DNA from: Streptomyces sp. Q6
Lineage (GTDB): Bacteria > Actinomycetota > Actinomycetes > Streptomycetales > Streptomycetaceae
Direction of reading: 5' to 3'
NCBI RefSeq assembly: GCF_036967205.1
Contig: NZ_CP146022.1
Coordinates: forward strand, 1,612,001-1,676,000
Length of the DNA stretch: 64,000 nucleotides
Shown in pieces: positions 55,264-64,000 of this stretch. The notes beneath the pieces were generated by a model. It was not told the DNA's origin, made no database searches, and was given only the letters and a program-made list of their open reading frames with translations. Every line of letters begins with the position of its first letter. Position 1 is the stretch's first letter. Position numbers and translations under genes: made by a program.

Positions 55264-58200
55264 ATGCACAGACCGAGAGCCGCAAGGCTCCTGGCCACGA
55301 CTGTGGTGCTGGCGGTCGTCTCCGCCCTCGCGCCCATGACACCCGCGTTCGCGCAGCCCCCGGACACCGCCAGGATCGCCGGCGGGATCAAGGACTTATT
55401 GGGGGCCGGCGACGCCGACGACAAGGAGCCGGCGACTCCGGCCGAGCTCCCCGACACCGACGTGCCCGCCCATGAGCGCCTCGCCAAGAGCCGGGCCGCC
55501 ACCCCGCCGAAGCGCGTCAAGGAGCTCACCGGGCGCAGGACACCGCAGGCCCGCTCCTGGCAGCTGTCCGACGGGCGGATCCAGTCCGAGGTCTCCTCGG
55601 TGCCCGACTCCTACCCCACCGGCACGGGGAAGGGGCGCAGCTGGAAGGCGATCGACACCCGGGTCACCGGGACGAGCCGCGCCGGGTTCGAGAAGGCCAA
55701 CACGACCAATGTCGCCCGGAGCTACTTCGGCTCCCGCCCCGGTGAGCTGGTGCGGTTCGAGCTCGACGCGGGGCACTGGGTGTCCCTCGGGCTCAAGGAC
55801 CCCGCGGCGAAGAAGCTGACGCCGGTCGCGGACGGCAACACCGTCACGTACAAGGACGCCTTCGGCAAGGGCGTCGACCTCACGTACACCGTCGGCAACG
55901 GCAGCGTGAAGGAAGGCATCGTCCTGCGGGAGCGCCCCGCGACGGCGCCGGTCTTCGACTTCGCGCTCGACACGCACGGGCTCGACGCGAAGGCGCGCAA
56001 GGACGGCAGCATCGCGCTGTTCGGTGAGAGCGGCAGCAAGGGGCGGCCCGAACTCGTCATCCCCGCACCGTTCATGACGGACGCGAAGGCGGACGCCGAG
56101 TCCCCGTACGGAACGAAGTCCACGGACGCCGTGACGCAGCGGCTCACCGGCGAGGACGGTTCGTACGCGGTGCGGTTGCGGCCCGACGCGACGTGGCTGG
56201 CCTCGGACGCGCGGAAGTACCCCGTGACGGTCGACCCGACCATCACGATCGCGCCGACCCCGTCGCAGTCCGAGGACGTCATGATCTCCTCGGACGACGC
56301 CTCGGCGAACTACGACGGGAGCTGGCGGCTGTCCGTCGGCAACACCAGCACCGGCTCCAGCCGCGCCCTGCTGCGGTTCGGGCTGTCGGGGATCCCCGCC
56401 GGGACCAAGCTGGACTCCGCCGATCTGAAGCTCTACTACGACCAGACGCACACCACCGGGGCCGACGAGGTCGAGCTGGAGGCGCACCGCGCCACCGGGC
56501 CCTGGACCGAGACCGGCGCCACCTGGAACAGCGCCAAGGACCTGACGGGTGAGCTGTCCGGTACGTCGGTGCTCGTCGACGACGGGGACGCGGGAACCAC
56601 CGCGGCCCAGGGCGCCTGGCCCGCGTCGACCAACACGGCGTACACGCAGTACGCGACCGGCCAGGACTACCGGTACAACAAGGACGCCACGGCCGGCGAC
56701 ACCTACAGCTGGCAGCCGAACCTTCCCGAGGACGGCAACTACCAGGTCGACGTGCACTACGTCCCGGCGTCCGACCGCGCCACCAACGCCCCCTACACGG
56801 TGGCCTACAGCGGCGGCACCAAGGCGTACACGGTCAACCAGCAGGCGGGTACGGCCGGGCAGTGGAAGACCCTCGGCACGCATCCGTTCAAAGCCGGGAC
56901 CGCCGGGAAGGTGGTGCTCGGGGACGGGCCCGCCTCCACCTCGACGACCGTGCTCGCGGACGCCGTGCGCTTCACCAAGGGCGGCGTCGTCACCAAGCGC
57001 GCCGGCGAGTCCAACACCTGGCACAGCTTCCCGGTCACCAGGACCGTGCAGCAGTGGCTCGACGGGACGTACGGCAACAACGGCTTCGTGGTGAAGGCGG
57101 CCGACGAGTCCGCGACCGGGCCCAAGGGCGGTCCGCGGTACGAGGCGGCCGAGTACGCGTACAAGGGCGAGGTCGCCAACTACCCGAAGCTGGTGCTGAC
57201 CTACGGCACGCAGGGCGTCGACGTCGACGCGCCGCGCACCGTGCACTCGACGGGCGCCGACCTGACCTGGCCCGCGTACACGGACCCCTCGGCGGCGGAC
57301 ACCGGTGACGACATCGTCGAGTACCAGGTGCACCGCAGCGTGTTCCAGCACTTCACACCCTCGTCGCAGACGCTGGTCTCGCCGGTGGCGAAGGACACCC
57401 GGGCGTTCACGGACACGACGGCGACGCCGACACCGGCGGACTCCGCCGATCCGCTCGGCAACGCCTACTACTACATGGTCGCCGTGAAGCTGAAGGACGG
57501 GCGTGTGCTGCCCTCCGTCACGCAGCTCGTACGGCTGCCGAAGGCCGGGCGCACGACGGTCGTGCTCCAGAGCGGGCAGAGCGACACCACGCTGTCCTCG
57601 GCGCAGCCGACGACGGGGCACGACACGCTCTCCGAGTCGGGCATCGACCGGCGCTGGCTCTCGGTGGGCAACAACTCGTCGACGTACGGGACCACGCGGG
57701 CGCTGGTCGACTTCCCCGGTCTCGCCGACATCCCGGCGAACGCGCGGGTGCTCGACGCCGACCTCGACATGTGGGGTTTCACGACCACGACCGAGACGGC
57801 CGGGGCGATCTACGAGGCGCGCGGGCTGACCCGCGACTTCGACGAGACGGCCGCCGGCTGGAACAAGGCGGACGCGACGACGTCGTGGGCCACCGCGGGT
57901 GGTGACATGGACGCCGCCGTCTCCGACACGGTCGCCACCGTCACCAACGACCCGGCGCGGCAGAGCTGGTCGCTGACCTCGCTCGCGCAGAAGTGGGTGA
58001 CCGACCCGGCGAGCAACCACGGGGTCGCGATCCGGCTGCGGGACGAGTCGACGGCCGGGCCGCGCGAGCGGACGCTGTTCCTGTCGTCGGAGGCCGAAGA
58101 GGCGCAGCTGCGGCCGCAGTTGGTGGTCACGTACCTCGACCGGTCGACGGAGAGCACGTACTTCGCGCCGTACACGCCCGCCCGGATGATCCCCGGCGAC

Positions 58201-61200
58201 GAGTACACCGTGGACGTCACGCTCACCAACACCACGACGAGCCTGTGGGCGGCGGGGCAGCGGGCGCTGACGTACACCTGGTCGCTGCCGGACGGCACGG
58301 ACGCCACCACCGGCGGCAACCAGCTGGAGACGGCGCTCGCGCACGAGGTGCTGCCGGGTGACTCGATCACCGTCCCGGCGAAGCTGAAGGCGCCGATCAA
58401 CTCGGACTCGGGCAACAAGCGCCTGGAGTACGTGCTCAAGTGGGATCTGAAGAACACCGCCGACGGGAGCCGGCTGTCGACGAGCGACAACATCGCGCCG
58501 CTCGCGCAGAACGTCCGCACCGAGGACCCGACGTCGGACCAGCTCGGTCTGGAGGACTTCCACTCCTACGCGGGCAAGAACACGGGCGCGGGCTCGTCGC
58601 TGATGACGAACCTGTCCGCGGGCAACACGGTCTGGCAGTACAACGCGTTCAACAATCCGGGCCGTGGCCTCGCCACGTTCGCGCGGTTCGCCTACAACTC
58701 GCAGGACACCTCGGACACGGTGCTCGGCGCGGGCTGGTCGGCGCAGGCGGCGATGCCGCTGCGGCTCGGGGCGGCGCTCGACTTCCATCCGAACCCGCAC
58801 CCGACCGAGGTGTCGCTGCCGGACGGCGACGGCACCACGCACGTCTTCCGCAAGCAGGACGACGGCAGTTGGCGGGCTCCCGCGGGCGTGCACTACCTGC
58901 TGCGGCAGGGCGCGGGCGTGGACTGCACCCCCGACAAGGACGGTGATCCGCGCGCCTGGTCGCTGACGCGTCCCGACCGGGCCCAGTTCTTCTTCGACTG
59001 CGACGGCTATCTGACGTCCGTCGTCGACAAGAACGGCAACACGCAGACGTACACGTACGCGGAACGCAAGTCGAACAACAAGCCGGTCAAGTTCCTGACC
59101 TACATCGAGGACCCGGCGCGGCGGCAGTCGCTGACCGTCACGTACTACACGAAGGCCGACACCAACAAGCCCAAGATCATCGACCATGTGAAGTCGATGA
59201 CCGACATCTCCGGGCGGACGGTCACCTTCGGCTACGCGGACGAGGGGCTCCTGACCACCCTCACCGACGGTGCCGGCAGTGCGCAGCCCAAGGTGTTCCG
59301 GTTCACGTACGACGCCGAACAGGGCAACAAGAACGTCAAGTTGGTGAAGGTCACCGACCCGCGTGGCAACGCGACCTCGCTGGACTACTACTACCCGAGC
59401 GAGGGCGACGACCCGAAGTTCCACTGGAACACGCAGACGCTGACCGACCGCCTCGGCGGCACGACGACGTACGCGTACACCGATCCGGACGGCACGGCGG
59501 GCTCGGTCGTCGAAACCGAGGTGACCGACGCCGAGAACCACACGACGCGGTACACGCTGGACGGCTACGGCCGCGCCACCGAGATGACCAACGCCAAGTC
59601 CGAGACCACGAAGACGGCCTGGGACACCGACAACAACGTCACGCGCCTGGAGGAGGCCAACGGCGCGGTCACGACCTGGAAGTACGACACCACGACCGGC
59701 TATCCGCTGGAGCAGAAGGACCCGGAGGCCAACAAGAACGGCACGGCCGCACAGACCTTCACGTACTCCTACGGTCTCGACGGCCACGTCGCCGATCTCT
59801 TCGAGAAGAAGTCCCCGGAGGGGCGCACCTACCGCTTCGGCTACGACACGGCGGGCAATCTGACCTCGGTCACCGACCCGAAGGGTGTCGCGTCCGCGAC
59901 GGAGGGCGACTACACGTCGCGCACCGAGTACGACGTGTACGGCCAGGTCGTCAAGGAGACCGACGCCAACGGCCACGCCACCCGCTACAGCGGGTTCGAA
60001 CCGGTCGGCTTCCCGGCGACGATCACCGACGCGGCCGGCAACGACTCGCACTTCACGTACGACGTGCGGGGCAACGTCCGCAAGGTCGTCAACGCCAAGG
60101 GCGCCGAGGTCACCCAGGACTACGACGCCTTCGGCCGCCCGCTGGAGAAGAAGGAGCCCAAGGACCGGGCGGCGGGCGACTACATCGTCACGCCGGCGCC
60201 CGTGTACGACGCCAACGACAACATCACCACGGCGTTCGCCCCCAACGGGTCCAGGACGACCGGGGTGTTCGACAAGGCGGACCAGCGTCTGGAGACGGTC
60301 AAGCCGTCGGACGAGCCGACCGGGCCCGTGCGCCGCAGCACGTCCGTGTACGACAAGGTCGGCAACCTCGTCTCGGCCACCGGCGCGCAGGGCAACCTGA
60401 CCGCGACCGAGGGCGACTTCACCGCCACGACCCGCTACGACGCGATCTACCAGCCCGTCGAGATGGTCGACGCCGAGGGCAACAAGGCGTCGGTGGAGTA
60501 CGACAACGTCGGCAACGTCGTCAAGGTGGTGGACGGCCGCAAGAGCGCCAGCGCCGACCCGGACGACTACACCACCCGCTACGAGTACGACCTGAACCAC
60601 CGGGTGAAGCGGACGATCGACGCGCTGGAGTGGGCCACCTCGGTCCGCTACGACAAGGACGGCCTGCGGATCGGGCAGACCGACGCGGACGGCAACGAGT
60701 CGCTGGCGACGTACGACGAGCGCGGCGCGCTGGTCGAGTCCAGGGTTCCGGTGTCGCAGACGTCCGGGACCATCGACTACCGCACCACGCGCTATGTGTA
60801 CGACCAGGTCGGCAACCGGACGAAGACGGTCACCCCGCGCGGTGTCGCCACCACCGACGACGACGCGGACTTCACGTCGGAGACCGTCTACGACGAGCTG
60901 AACCGGGTCAAGGAGGAGCGCTCGCCCTTCGACAAGGACGACGCCGAGTACGCGACACCGGACTCGGTGTTCTACTCCTACGACTCCGTCGGCAACCTGG
61001 AGTCGGTGTCGGCCCCGCCGTCCGACGGCCAGTCGGTCCGCAACGTCACCGACTACACGTACTACGACAACGGACTGACCCGGACGTCGAAGGACCCCTG
61101 GGACATCACCACGTCCTACGAGTACAACAAGCTGGGCCAGCAGACCAAGAACACGCTGACCTCGGCGGGCGGCTCCCAGCAGCGCACGATGACCTGGGAC

Positions 61201-64000
61201 TACTACCCGTCGGGCAACCAGAAGGCCCGCTCGGACGACGGTGTGCCGGTCGGCAACCAGGTCGTCCTGGTCGACAGCTCGGACTTCAACAACACGGCGA
61301 CGCAGGGCAGTTGGACGCGTACGCAGGCCGAGCAGCAGTACGGCTACGACACGTACTCGCACCCCGCGGGCAGCGGCAGCGCCTCGCTGTCGTGGCAGCT
61401 CAACGTCCCGCAGGACGGCACGTACGAGGTGTTCGTCCGGTACCCGAAGATGACGGGCGCCGCGACCGACACGAAGTTCACCGTCGACCACGACGGCGGC
61501 AGCGCCGCCAAGACGGTGAACCAGACGGCGAACACGGGCAGTTGGGTCTCGCTCGGGTCCTACGCGTTCGTCGAGGACGGTCCGCAGAAGGTCACGGTGA
61601 CCGACGCCGCGAACGGCACGGTGCTCGCGGACGCGGTGAAGCTGGTCCGCTCGAACTCCGGTGACACGGACAACGAGAAGAAGGACTTCACCTACACGTA
61701 CAACGCGAACGGCAACATGGTCGAGGTCCAGGACCACTCGCCGGGCGCGAAGATCGACACGTACAAGATCACGTACGACGGCCTCAACCACATCTCCAAG
61801 GTCGAGGAGATCGCCGGCGGCACGGTGAAGAACACCACCGCGCTGACGTACGACGAGAACGGCAAGCCCGTCACGTCCACGCACGACCTGACCTGGACGA
61901 AGATCGAGTACGACGCACGCGACATGGTCAAGAAGGTGACCGACGCCGATTCCCCCACCGCGGGCGATCAGCAGATCACCACGATGACCTACACCGGGCG
62001 CGGCCAGCTCCTGAAGCAGACCAAGCCCAACGGCAACACGCTCGACATGCGGTACTACCTCGACGGCTCGGTGAAGCAGTCGCAGGAGAAGACGTCGGGC
62101 GGCGCCGTCGTCGCGCAGCACGACCTGGAGTACTCGGCCAACGGGCACCGCTCCAAGGACACGCTGAAGCTGATGAACGCCGACGACAACACGGCGTACA
62201 TCAACAACACGTACTCCTTCGGCTACGACCCGCAGGACCGGATCACCAAGGTCACCAAGAGCGGGGACGCGCCGTCGTCCGAGTCGTACACGTACGACCG
62301 CAACAGCAACATCGTCGCGCAGACGGTCGACGGGACCACCACGACCCAGCGCTACGACCGCAACCGGCTCCTCTCGGCGAGTTCCGGCGGGGTCACGTCC
62401 ACCTACAACTACGACCCGCTCGGCCGGCTCGACACGGTCAGCACCAGCGGCCAGACCGTCGAGAAGCACTACTACGACGGCTTCGACCGGGAGGCCAAGG
62501 TCCGTCAGGGCGTCGGCGCCTCGGCGGTGACGACGTCGTACGCCTACGACCCGTTCGACCGGACGGTCTCCCAGACCACGTCCGGCGACCAGGGCAAGAC
62601 CACGGCGTTCACCTATCTCGGCCTGGACAGCACGCTGTTGCGGGAGACCGTCGACGGCAAGGCCGACAAGGACTACCAGTACCTGGCCGGCAATCAGCGC
62701 TCCACGCAGATCACGCACAAGGAGGACGGCAGCAAGGAGTACTCGCAGTACGTCACGAGTCCGCGCGGTGACGTCGAGGCCATCACGAAGGAGAACGGCA
62801 ACACCCGTTCCACGTACGGCTACACCGCCTACGGGAGCGCCGACGAGTCCCAGATGACCGGCGCGGACAAGCCGGGCAGCGGGGGCGAGCAGAAGGACGA
62901 CTACAACTCCTTCCGCTTCAGCTCCTCGCGCTGGGACGGCGCTTCGGGCACGTACGACATGGGGTTCCGCAACTACGACCCGGGGCTCAACCGCTTCCTG
63001 ACCCGGGACTCGTACAGCGGTGCGCTCGCCGACATGTCGCTGTCCACCGACCCCTTCACCGGGAACCGGTACGCGTTCGCCGGCGGCAACCCGATCAGTT
63101 TCGTGGAGCTCGACGGCCACCTGTTCGGCATGTCGCTCTCGGACATCGGGCACGCCGCGCTCGACGTGGTCGGCCTGGTGCCGGTCGTCGGTGAGGTCGC
63201 CGACGTCGCCAACGGCATCTGGTACGCCGCCGAGGGCAACTACGTCGACGCCGCACTGTCGTTGACCTCGGCGATCCCGCTGGTCGGCTACGGCGCCTCG
63301 GCGGTCAAGGCCGGCAAGTACGCCAAGAAGGGCATCGAGGCGGCCGACGCCGTCAACGACGCCCGCAAGGCGGAGAAGACCGTCGACGCGGCGAACGACG
63401 CCCGCAAGGTGGACGTGCCCGACAAGCCGTCGACGAAGTCGCCGGACAAGCCGGACGCGCCCTCCTGCAAGGTCAACAGCTTCCTGCCGGGCACCAAGGT
63501 CGTCCTCGCGGACGGCTCGTCCCGGTCGATCGAGAAGCTGAAGGTCGGCGACGAGGTCGTGGCGACCGACCCGGAGACCGGGGACACCCGGGCCCGGCAG
63601 GTCACCGGCACCCGCAGCCACCAGGGCGAGAAGGACCTCGTCACCCTGACCGTCGGTTCCGGCGGGAAGGACGGCAAGGGCGGCAAGGCGTTCCAGCTGA
63701 CGTCGACGGCCGCGCACCTGTACTGGCTGCCGGACTACGGCAAGTGGGTCGAGGCCAAGGACCTGAAGTCCGGGATGTGGTTGCAGACCGCGGCCGGCAC
63801 CTGGGTCCAGATCAGTGCGATCGACACGGCGCACCGGTCGGCGCGGGTCCACAACCTCTCCGTCGAGGGTGTCCACACCTATTACGTGGGTGCGGGCTCC
63901 GGCGCGGTCCTCGTCCACAACTGCGGTTACAAGGACGAAGCCGTCGCCGCGCAGAAGCGCGCGCAGGAACTCGCGGGTCAGCTGCACTTCTTCAAGGAGA
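55264..64000 (+). CDS. Secreted RHS/YD-repeat polymorphic toxin with Hint domain (C-terminus cut by window edge)
   Basis: At least 2912 residues; ATG 55264 follows GAAGGGAAACCG. Sec signal (LLATTVVLAVVSALAPMTPAFA), then two DNRLRE-type beta domains (DNA about 56240-56550 and 57540-58130), two golvesin/CBM-like modules (about 56580-56990 and 61280-61650; SWQPNLPEDGNYQVDV and SWQLNVPQDGTYEVFV), many YD repeats (about 59000-62900), the RHS core (YDMGFRNYDPGLNRFLTRD), a hydrophobic pretoxin segment and a Hint domain (residues 2735-2887) ending VLVHN/C. RHS shells enclose a C-terminal toxin; here only GYKDEAVAAQKRAQELAG of it is visible. Codon 45 is TTA. The immunity gene should follow beyond 64000. 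Confidence 0.92.
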   Translation, partial: MHRPRAARLLATTVVLAVVSALAPMTPAFAQPPDTARIAGGIKDLLGAGDADDKEPATPAELPDTDVPAHERLAKSRAATPPKRVKELTGRRTPQARSWQLSDGRIQSEVSSVPDSYPTGTGKGRSWKAIDTRVTGTSRAGFEKANTTNVARSYFGSRPGELVRFELDAGHWVSLGLKDPAAKKLTPVADGNTVTYKDAFGKGVDLTYTVGNGSVKEGIVLRERPATAPVFDFALDTHGLDAKARKDGSIALFGESGSKGRPELVIPAPFMTDAKADAESPYGTKSTDAVTQRLTGEDGSYAVRLRPDATWLASDARKYPVTVDPTITIAPTPSQSEDVMISSDDASANYDGSWRLSVGNTSTGSSRALLRFGLSGIPAGTKLDSADLKLYYDQTHTTGADEVELEAHRATGPWTETGATWNSAKDLTGELSGTSVLVDDGDAGTTAAQGAWPASTNTAYTQYATGQDYRYNKDATAGDTYSWQPNLPEDGNYQVDVHYVPASDRATNAPYTVAYSGGTKAYTVNQQAGTAGQWKTLGTHPFKAGTAGKVVLGDGPASTSTTVLADAVRFTKGGVVTKRAGESNTWHSFPVTRTVQQWLDGTYGNNGFVVKAADESATGPKGGPRYEAAEYAYKGEVANYPKLVLTYGTQGVDVDAPRTVHSTGADLTWPAYTDPSAADTGDDIVEYQVHRSVFQHFTPSSQTLVSPVAKDTRAFTDTTATPTPADSADPLGNAYYYMVAVKLKDGRVLPSVTQLVRLPKAGRTTVVLQSGQSDTTLSSAQPTTGHDTLSESGIDRRWLSVGNNSSTYGTTRALVDFPGLADIPANARVLDADLDMWGFTTTTETAGAIYEARGLTRDFDETAAGWNKADATTSWATAGGDMDAAVSDTVATVTNDPARQSWSLTSLAQKWVTDPASNHGVAIRLRDESTAGPRERTLFLSSEAEEAQLRPQLVVTYLDRSTESTYFAPYTPARMIPGDEYTVDVTLTNTTTSLWAAGQRALTYTWSLPDGTDATTGGNQLETALAHEVLPGDSITVPAKLKAPINSDSGNKRLEYVLKWDLKNTADGSRLSTSDNIAPLAQNVRTEDPTSDQLGLEDFHSYAGKNTGAGSSLMTNLSAGNTVWQYNAFNNPGRGLATFARFAYNSQDTSDTVLGAGWSAQAAMPLRLGAALDFHPNPHPTEVSLPDGDGTTHVFRKQDDGSWRAPAGVHYLLRQGAGVDCTPDKDGDPRAWSLTRPDRAQFFFDCDGYLTSVVDKNGNTQTYTYAERKSNNKPVKFLTYIEDPARRQSLTVTYYTKADTNKPKIIDHVKSMTDISGRTVTFGYADEGLLTTLTDGAGSAQPKVFRFTYDAEQGNKNVKLVKVTDPRGNATSLDYYYPSEGDDPKFHWNTQTLTDRLGGTTTYAYTDPDGTAGSVVETEVTDAENHTTRYTLDGYGRATEMTNAKSETTKTAWDTDNNVTRLEEANGAVTTWKYDTTTGYPLEQKDPEANKNGTAAQTFTYSYGLDGHVADLFEKKSPEGRTYRFGYDTAGNLTSVTDPKGVASATEGDYTSRTEYDVYGQVVKETDANGHATRYSGFEPVGFPATITDAAGNDSHFTYDVRGNVRKVVNAKGAEVTQDYDAFGRPLEKKEPKDRAAGDYIVTPAPVYDANDNITTAFAPNGSRTTGVFDKADQRLETVKPSDEPTGPVRRSTSVYDKVGNLVSATGAQGNLTATEGDFTATTRYDAIYQPVEMVDAEGNKASVEYDNVGNVVKVVDGRKSASADPDDYTTRYEYDLNHRVKRTIDALEWATSVRYDKDGLRIGQTDADGNESLATYDERGALVESRVPVSQTSGTIDYRTTRYVYDQVGNRTKTVTPRGVATTDDDADFTSETVYDELNRVKEERSPFDKDDAEYATPDSVFYSYDSVGNLESVSAPPSDGQSVRNVTDYTYYDNGLTRTSKDPWDITTSYEYNKLGQQTKNTLTSAGGSQQRTMTWDYYPSGNQKARSDDGVPVGNQVVLVDSSDFNNTATQGSWTRTQAEQQYGYDTYSHPAGSGSASLSWQLNVPQDGTYEVFVRYPKMTGAATDTKFTVDHDGGSAAKTVNQTANTGSWVSLGSYAFVEDGPQKVTVTDAANGTVLADAVKLVRSNSGDTDNEKKDFTYTYNANGNMVEVQDHSPGAKIDTYKITYDGLNHISKVEEIAGGTVKNTTALTYDENGKPVTSTHDLTWTKIEYDARDMVKKVTDADSPTAGDQQITTMTYTGRGQLLKQTKPNGNTLDMRYYLDGSVKQSQEKTSGGAVVAQHDLEYSANGHRSKDTLKLMNADDNTAYINNTYSFGYDPQDRITKVTKSGDAPSSESYTYDRNSNIVAQTVDGTTTTQRYDRNRLLSASSGGVTSTYNYDPLGRLDTVSTSGQTVEKHYYDGFDREAKVRQGVGASAVTTSYAYDPFDRTVSQTTSGDQGKTTAFTYLGLDSTLLRETVDGKADKDYQYLAGNQRSTQITHKEDGSKEYSQYVTSPRGDVEAITKENGNTRSTYGYTAYGSADESQMTGADKPGSGGEQKDDYNSFRFSSSRWDGASGTYDMGFRNYDPGLNRFLTRDSYSGALADMSLSTDPFTGNRYAFAGGNPISFVELDGHLFGMSLSDIGHAALDVVGLVPVVGEVADVANGIWYAAEGNYVDAALSLTSAIPLVGYGASAVKAGKYAKKGIEAADAVNDARKAEKTVDAANDARKVDVPDKPSTKSPDKPDAPSCKVNSFLPGTKVVLADGSSRSIEKLKVGDEVVATDPETGDTRARQVTGTRSHQGEKDLVTLTVGSGGKDGKGGKAFQLTSTAAHLYWLPDYGKWVEAKDLKSGMWLQTAAGTWVQISAIDTAHRSARVHNLSVEGVHTYYVGAGSGAVLVHNCGYKDEAVAAQKRAQELAGQLHFFKE
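55396..55398 (+). promoter_or_regulatory. TTA leucine codon (bldA control) in the RHS gene
   Basis: Codon 45, in IKD-L-LGAG, just after the signal peptide. In Streptomyces TTA is read only by the developmentally expressed bldA tRNA, so translation of this gene is probably limited to late growth. I found no other TTA in a real gene in this window. Confidence 0.8.
63466..63924 (+). other. Hint autoprocessing domain within the RHS protein
   Basis: It begins at Cys2735 (CKVNSFLPGTKVVLADG), has the block-B-like TSTAAHLYWLP with His, and ends VLVHN followed by Cys2887. These are the residues used for self-cleavage in intein-like Hint domains of polymorphic toxins, which release the tip after export. 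Confidence 0.85.

Noticed and set aside
55396-63987. A 2863-codon open frame on the minus strand, opposite the RHS gene
   Set aside because: It is a GC-skew shadow: low-complexity Val/Arg/Gly-rich translation with no domain, while the plus strand reads as a signal peptide, YD repeats and Hint domain in one frame.

Overview
The window is high-GC actinobacterial DNA, almost certainly a Streptomyces chromosome. The evidence is the Pup-proteasome locus, the mycothiol ligase gene mshC, the chaplin genes chpC and chpH, the gyl glycerol operon, several F420-type LLM oxidoreductases, very GC-rich codon use and a single in-frame TTA (bldA-type) codon. Most of the order matches the S. coelicolor core region around SCO1640-SCO1676. 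Nothing indicates a phage, plasmid, IS element or CRISPR array.

Layout. 1-9.4 kb: pupylation and proteasome genes (pafA cut by the left edge, prcA, prcB, an endonuclease VII-like gene, pup, dop, arc), interrupted by a divergent LacI-regulator/MFS-exporter pair that shares a 28-bp palindrome. 9.6-15.2 kb: ferredoxin, a secreted repeat-type protein, trmI, a site-2 protease, a RecB-like Cys-cluster nuclease and a response regulator. 15.2-23.2 kb: two tandem lipoprotein peptide-binding proteins, a HAD phosphatase and metH, whose short leader can fold over its own ribosome binding site. 23.4-28.6 kb: gylR-glpF-glpK-glpD, with matching palindromes in front of gylR and glpF. 28.7-33.9 kb: two overlapping LLM oxidoreductases, remnants of a MarR gene and a cupin gene, a FadR-type regulator, a PAC2 protein and a Tat-exported beta-propeller protein. 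34.2-36.7 kb: an intracellular subtilase followed by a glutamine-rich, prion-like protein; both end in what looks like the same small C-terminal module. 36.7-47.1 kb: secreted GH31 glycosidase, then mshC with SRPBCC, SCO1664-family, DUF3090 and histidine-phosphatase genes, CorA, a ferritin-like protein and an LLM enzyme. 47.2-54.2 kb: aldo/keto reductase, a frame-disrupted RecD-like pseudo-helicase, two small conserved genes, chaplins chpC and chpH, and an M20 peptidase. 54.3-64 kb: tRNA-Leu(GAG), a membrane-anchored small protein, and a huge secreted RHS/YD-repeat polymorphic toxin with a Hint autoprocessing domain, cut by the right edge just where its toxin tip begins.

How the genes work together. 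Pup is deamidated by Dop and attached to targets by PafA; ARC unfolds the targets into the PrcA/PrcB chamber. GylR is predicted to control glycerol uptake (GlpF), phosphorylation (GlpK) and oxidation (GlpD). MshC makes the penultimate mycothiol precursor. ChpC and ChpH coat aerial hyphae. The least explained items are the subtilase/glutamine-rich pair, the metH leader, the degenerate helicase, and the endonuclease gene inside the proteasome operon. Three apparent one-base losses (two in the helicase gene, one in the site-2 protease leader) sit in or near G tracts and may be sequencing errors.
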